Assembly (NCBI GenBank): GCA_036375895.1
Contig: DASVBJ010000260.1
Location: 1 to 11,462, forward strand
DNA: 11,462 nucleotides
From: DASVBJ01 sp036375895
GTDB lineage: Bacteria > Actinomycetota > Actinomycetes > JACCUZ01
Reading direction: 5' to 3'
The position numbers and the translations under genes were made by a program. Of this stretch, positions 5,718-11,462 are shown one piece after another. Each line of letters begins with the position of its first letter. The first letter of the stretch is position 1. Below the pieces are notes generated by a model. It did no database searches, had not been told where the DNA came from, and worked only from the letters and a program-made list of their open reading frames with translations.

Positions 5718-6145
5718 CCGGGTCGGCCGGGGGGCGCCGACTCGAGCCACGACAGGAAGCCCGTCAGCGCGCCCTCGGCCATCGCGAACTCCACGAACCG
5801 GTCGCCCTCGCGGCAGCGCACGATGACCGAACCGGACAGCAGGGAGAACGCCTCGGCGCCCTCGGGCCGCCGCCGGTCGATGATCTCGAGCTCACGGCGG
5901 GCCATCACCCGGCGGGGGCGGGTGGCGTAGCTGAAGACGCGGTACCACTCGAGCCGGTCGCCGGAGTAGCGGCCGATGCCGAGCACCCAGCCCTTGCCGT
6001 GGCTGGACGGCTTCAGGCGCAGGCTGCAGTCGAAGGTGCCGCCTCGGCGGGTGATGATGCGGCGTCGCACGGCGAGGCCCGCGAGCGCGAGCAGGACCAG
6101 GACGACGGCCACGGCAAGGCCGTCGAGCGCGACGATCACGCCCAC
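5714..6145 (-). CDS. DUF2550 family membrane-anchored protein
   Basis: Predicted 143-residue protein with one N-terminal transmembrane segment (about residues 5-25, rich in Val, Leu and Ala) followed by the basic RRRIITRR, then a soluble part with WVLGIGRYSGDRLEWYRVFS and RRELEIIDRRRP. This matches the DUF2550 proteins found directly after atpC in actinobacteria (the Rv1312 position in M. tuberculosis, from memory). Function is unknown; only the location is conserved. I use GTG 6145, with a G-rich run 9 nt upstream; TTG 6154 directly abuts that run and is less likely. It begins 42 bp after the atpC stop and may be co-transcribed. Its TAA (5714-5716) overlaps the TAG of the opposing adenosyltransferase gene. 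Confidence 0.83.
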   Translation of the reverse strand: MGVIVALDGLAVAVVLVLLALAGLAVRRRIITRRGGTFDCSLRLKPSSHGKGWVLGIGRYSGDRLEWYRVFSYATRPRRVMARRELEIIDRRRPEGAEAFSLLSGSVIVRCREGDRFVEFAMAEGALTGFLSWLESAPPGRPG

Positions 6146-6187
6146 GCCGTGCAACCCCCGCCCTTGCGCCTCACCCCTGACTCGGGC

Positions 6188-6580
6188 CTAGGAGACGAGA
6201 CCGTGTGCGCGGATACGGACCGAGGCGCGCAGCGCGGCGGCCTGGAAGTCCTCCTCGCTCTCGTCCTCGTGACGGGCCCGTGCGAGCGTCTGTCGCTCCT
6301 GCTCGACGTCGATCTCCTCGGCCAGCTCGGCGAGCTCGGCGAGGATGGCCACCCGGTTCTCCGCGACGGAGAGGAAGCCGCCGTGCACGGCGGCGACGAC
6401 GGCGCGCTCGTCGCCCGTGCGGATCTGCACGGCGCCGCCTTCGAGCACGCCCAGCACCGGCGCGTGGCCGGGCAGGATGCCGATGTCGCCGTCGGTGGTG
6501 CGGGCGATCACCATCGTGGCCTCGCCGGACCAGACCTGTCGGTCGGCCGCGACCAGGTCGACGTTCAACAGCTCGGCCAA
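6188..6580 (-). CDS. atpC: F1F0 ATP synthase epsilon subunit
   Basis: Predicted 130-residue central-stalk subunit at the cytoplasmic face, coupling the rotor to F1 and able to restrain ATP hydrolysis. The N-terminal beta-sandwich domain (about 1-85) has M-A-E-L-L-N-V-D-L-V, SGEATMVIARTTDGDIGILPGHAPVLG (18-44) and VHGGFLSVAENRVAILAE. The C-terminal helical hairpin (about 86-130) is present, so it is not a truncated form. The start is TTG 6580, supported by GAGGAG 7 nt upstream and by the family N-terminus; upstream in-frame codons run into an unrelated reading frame. Normally atpC follows atpD directly. Here 844 bp, including a HIT-like gene and a strong hairpin, lie between them. Confidence 0.94.
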   Translation of the reverse strand: MAELLNVDLVAADRQVWSGEATMVIARTTDGDIGILPGHAPVLGVLEGGAVQIRTGDERAVVAAVHGGFLSVAENRVAILAELAELAEEIDVEQERQTLARARHEDESEEDFQAAALRASVRIRAHGLVS

Positions 6581-6618
6581 CGTGGCGCTCCTCAAGGTGA
6601 ATCGGGGGTCGACGCCCG

Positions 6619-6649
6619 AGAATACCGGCCTGCTGCCGGCACGATCCAA
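6619..6649 (-). promoter_or_regulatory. Possible promoter for atpC
   Basis: In the 88-bp gap between the HIT-like gene and atpC the minus strand carries TTGGAT (6649-6644) and TATTCT (6624-6619), 19 bp apart, resembling -35 and -10 boxes. Transcription would start near 6612, about 32 nt before the TTG start and upstream of its GAGGAG. A 5-bp inverted repeat (6625-6629 with 6635-6639) lies between the boxes. Confidence 0.35.
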
Positions 6650-6668
6650 CCGGGCACCGTCGGGGCGG

Positions 6669-7271
6669 TCAGACCATGGCCTTCCCGCCGCCCTGCGCCA
6701 GCTGGTGGGCCACCGCCACGAGGTCGGCGCGCCACTCGTCGTCCGGCGCCGGAGGCAGGATGTCGTCCCAGATGGCGGCGAAGCTGCCGCGCAGCTGGCC
6801 GAGCCCGGCGGGCCTGCCAAAGAACCACACGTGCAGGTGGGCGCCGCCGTCCCCCCAACGTCCGACGTGCACCCGCGCGATGTCGCCCGCAGCACGGATC
6901 GCCCGGTCGATGCGCACCGTGAGACGCCCGAGGTCCGCCGCGAGGTCGTCGGGCAGGTCGCCAAGGTCGTGGTGGTCCCGGGGGTAGAGCATCACGACGA
7001 CGGGCAGGCCCGACGGGCGCTCCAGAGCTCCCAGTCGCCACGCTTCGTCGACCCAGAGGAAGTCCTCGTCCGGGGCGGTACAGGCCCGGCACTGCTGCGG
7101 GTCCTCGCCGTGGCGGGCCGGCTCGGCCGCAGGCGGCTCCAACCGCCGTACGACGAGGTCGCCCTCGAACGGGAAGGTCTCCCACTCGGCGACGCCCGGC
7201 AGCGCCAGTCGCCCGTCGGCCTGCGCCGCCGCGGTGGCCCGCTCGTACACCCGTCGCGCCCGCTCGCTCAT
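6669..7271 (-). CDS. HIT-superfamily-like protein of unknown function
   Basis: About 200 residues; I recognise only a HIT-like (histidine triad) pattern. LYPRDHHDLGDL (95-106) resembles the conserved strand-loop before the HIT motif, and GAHLHVWFF (143-151) resembles the motif itself with His145 and His147 but Trp149 at the third position. C61-x-x-C64 could be part of a metal site, as in some HIT and GalT-like proteins. WDDILPPAP (168-176) follows. HIT proteins bind or cleave nucleotides; no substrate can be assigned here. I recall similar uncharacterised proteins in other actinobacteria. It sits between atpD and atpC on the same strand, which is not the usual place. The ATG is 7 nt after a TAGGGT -10 box and has only a weak Shine-Dalgarno, suggesting a leaderless message that could continue into atpC. 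Confidence 0.78.
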   Translation of the reverse strand: MSERARRVYERATAAAQADGRLALPGVAEWETFPFEGDLVVRRLEPPAAEPARHGEDPQQCRACTAPDEDFLWVDEAWRLGALERPSGLPVVVMLYPRDHHDLGDLPDDLAADLGRLTVRIDRAIRAAGDIARVHVGRWGDGGAHLHVWFFGRPAGLGQLRGSFAAIWDDILPPAPDDEWRADLVAVAHQLAQGGGKAMV

Positions 7272-7278
7272 GATCGCG

Positions 7279-7284
7279 ACCCTA
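7279..7284 (-). promoter_or_regulatory. Probable -10 box (TAGGGT) for the HIT-like gene
   Basis: TAGGGT on the minus strand ends exactly 7 nt before the ATG at 7271, the same spacing as TAGGCT before the adenosyltransferase ATG. This predicts a message starting at the ATG. It lies downstream of the strong hairpin that follows atpD, so it could restart transcription for the HIT-like gene and atpC. Confidence 0.5.
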
Positions 7285-7325
7285 CGGCAGGCGAGGGCCG
7301 CGCGGCCGGCGAGGGTCCGGCGGCC

Positions 7326-7358
7326 GCCGCAGCAGGCGGAAGGGCGCCGCAGCAGGCG
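7326..7358. repeat. Direct repeat of 13 bp that duplicates a hairpin arm
   Basis: GCCGCAGCAGGCG occurs at 7326-7338 and again at 7346-7358, a 20-bp offset. The second copy is within the upper-strand arm of the adjacent hairpin. The first can also pair with the opposite arm: 7325-7337 is complementary to 7364-7376 over 13 bp. Two alternative folds are therefore possible. Confidence 0.7.
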
Positions 7359-7379
7359 TGTGTGCCTGCTGCGGCGCCC
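7342..7379 (-). terminator. Strong hairpin downstream of atpD, candidate terminator or attenuator
   Basis: 7342-7357 and 7364-7379 form a perfect 16-bp stem (GGGCGCCGCAGCAGGC and its complement) around a 6-nt GTGTGT loop. It starts 45 bp after the atpD stop codon, in a 153-bp gap with no gene. There is no T run after it on either strand, so it would be a U-less terminator or an RNA-stabilising or processing stem. The stem is symmetrical and would also form in plus-strand RNA. Confidence 0.6.
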
Positions 7380-7424
7380 CTGCGCCTGCCATGCGTGGTC
7401 GACTGACCGGGGGAGAGTCCCGGG

Positions 7425-8879
<1,455 letters not shown>

Positions 8880-8882
8880 CTC

Positions 8883-9794
8883 TCACTCACTCCCGGCGTT
8901 GGCCGCGGCCAGCGCGTCCGCGCCACCGACGATCTCGCTGATTTCCTGGGTGATCTCGGCCTGACGGGCCGCATTGGCAAGGCGTGTATAGGTCCTGATC
9001 AGTTCTTCTGCGTTGTCCGTCGCCGACTTCATCGCCCGCCGGCGGGCGGCGAGCTCGGAGGCCGCCGACTGCAGCAGCGCGTTGTAGACCCGGCTCTCGA
9101 TGTAGCGGGGCAGCAGGGCGTCCAGGACGTCCTCGGCCGAGGGCTCGAACTCGTAGAGCGGGAAGCCGCCCTCGGGCTCCTCCTCGATCTCCTGGATCTC
9201 GACCTCGAGCGGCAGCAGCCGGCGCGCCACGGTCGTCTGGCTGACCATGTTGACGAACTGCGTGTAGACGATGTGGATCTCGTCGACACCGCCCTCTTCG
9301 CTCTCCTCCAGGAAGGCGTCGATGACCGCGTCGGCGACGTCCTTGGCGTCCAGGTACGTCGGGCTCTCGCTGAACCCGGTCCACTCCCCCGCCATCTCCC
9401 GGCTCCGGAAGCGGTAGAAGCCGACGCCCTTGCGACCCACGACGAACGGCACGACCTCCTTGCCCTCGGAGCGCAGCAGCTCGGAGAGCCGCTCGCCCTC
9501 CTTGATGGCGTTGGAGGAGTAGGCGCCCGCCAGGCCACGGTCACTGGTGAGCAGGAGCATGGCGGCCCGGGTGCGGGTCTCCTTCTCCGTCGTCAGCGGG
9601 TGGTCGGTGTCGGAGTAGCTGGCGACGGCCTCGACCGCACGGGTGATCGCCTCGGCGTAGGGCGTGGACTCGGCGACCCGCTGTTGCGCCTTGACGATGC
9701 GCGAGGCCGCGATGAGCTCCATCGCCCGAGTGATCTTCTTGGTCGCCTGGACGGACCTGATCCGCCGCCGGTAGACCCGGAGCTGGGCACCCAT
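8883..9794 (-). CDS. atpG: F1F0 ATP synthase gamma subunit
   Basis: Predicted 303-residue rotor shaft subunit that turns inside the alpha3-beta3 ring. The N-terminal helix begins MGAQLRVYRRRIRSVQATKK and continues ITRAMELIAASRI. The Rossmann-like middle has LLLTSDRGLAGAYSSN (80-95). The C-terminal helix holds SAASELAARRRAMKSATDNA (243-262) and ITQEISEIVGGADAL (281-295), which pairs with the N-terminal helix as the coiled-coil shaft. It is somewhat longer than the E. coli protein; the acidic stretch EIQEIEEEPEGG (199-210) lies in the variable middle region. It lies 3 bp after atpA and 3 bp before atpD. Confidence 0.97.
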   Translation of the reverse strand: MGAQLRVYRRRIRSVQATKKITRAMELIAASRIVKAQQRVAESTPYAEAITRAVEAVASYSDTDHPLTTEKETRTRAAMLLLTSDRGLAGAYSSNAIKEGERLSELLRSEGKEVVPFVVGRKGVGFYRFRSREMAGEWTGFSESPTYLDAKDVADAVIDAFLEESEEGGVDEIHIVYTQFVNMVSQTTVARRLLPLEVEIQEIEEEPEGGFPLYEFEPSAEDVLDALLPRYIESRVYNALLQSAASELAARRRAMKSATDNAEELIRTYTRLANAARQAEITQEISEIVGGADALAAANAGSE

Positions 9795-9797
9795 TGG

Positions 9798-11447
<1,650 letters not shown>

Positions 11448-11455
11448 ATGTGAAA

Positions 11456-11461
11456 CCCCTT
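11456..11461 (-). promoter_or_regulatory. Ribosome binding site of atpA
   Basis: AAGGGG on the minus strand, 8 nt before the atpA ATG, supports this start. The window ends before any further upstream gene or promoter can be seen. Confidence 0.6.
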
Positions 11462-11462
11462 C

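Noticed and set aside
6581..6964. Upstream extension of the atpC frame to a 258-residue protein.
   Set aside because: The extension overlaps the HIT-like gene in another frame and has shadow composition; TTG 6580 has a good ribosome binding site and the family N-terminus.

Overview
The window looks like a chromosomal core segment of a high-GC actinobacterium (Actinomycetota). Evidence: very G+C-rich codon use, start codons including GTG and TTG, several TAGNNT-type -10 boxes, and a gene order (atpA-atpG-atpD ... atpC - DUF2550 - convergent cobalamin adenosyltransferase - murA) that I recall from Mycobacterium and Streptomyces. I see no transposase, phage gene, CRISPR array, tRNA or rRNA, and coding density is high.

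Right part (about 11447 down to 5714, minus strand): F1 ATP synthase genes atpA, atpG and atpD, separated by only 3 bp each; the rest of the operon presumably lies beyond the right edge. Then the normal atpD-atpC junction is broken. A perfect 16-bp stem with a second, competing arm follows atpD. After it comes a HIT-superfamily-like gene with its own -10 box, then atpC (TTG start) with a possible promoter of its own, then a small membrane protein of the DUF2550 type.

Middle (5717 to 3484): a PduO-type cob(I)alamin adenosyltransferase on the plus strand meets the DUF2550 gene tail to tail with overlapping stop codons. It starts head to head with murA, whose opposing -10 boxes appear to share 2 bp. 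MurA carries Asp in place of the usual catalytic Cys. A small membrane-anchored protein (DUF2007-like) is convergent with murA.

Left part (3415 to 8, minus strand): a 3-hydroxybutyryl-CoA dehydrogenase, a single-domain STAS protein whose usual phospho-Ser is Ala, and ethylmalonyl-CoA mutase (meaA/ecm). The dehydrogenase and the mutase both belong to the ethylmalonyl-CoA route of acetyl-CoA assimilation. The mutase needs adenosylcobalamin, which the nearby adenosyltransferase makes.

Most of the window is ordinary conserved actinobacterial chromosome. The least ordinary parts are the split ATP synthase operon with its hairpin/competing-arm structure, the compact divergent murA/adenosyltransferase promoter, and a 3 x 9-bp tandem repeat upstream of the STAS gene. 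I did not find a clear new multi-gene system.
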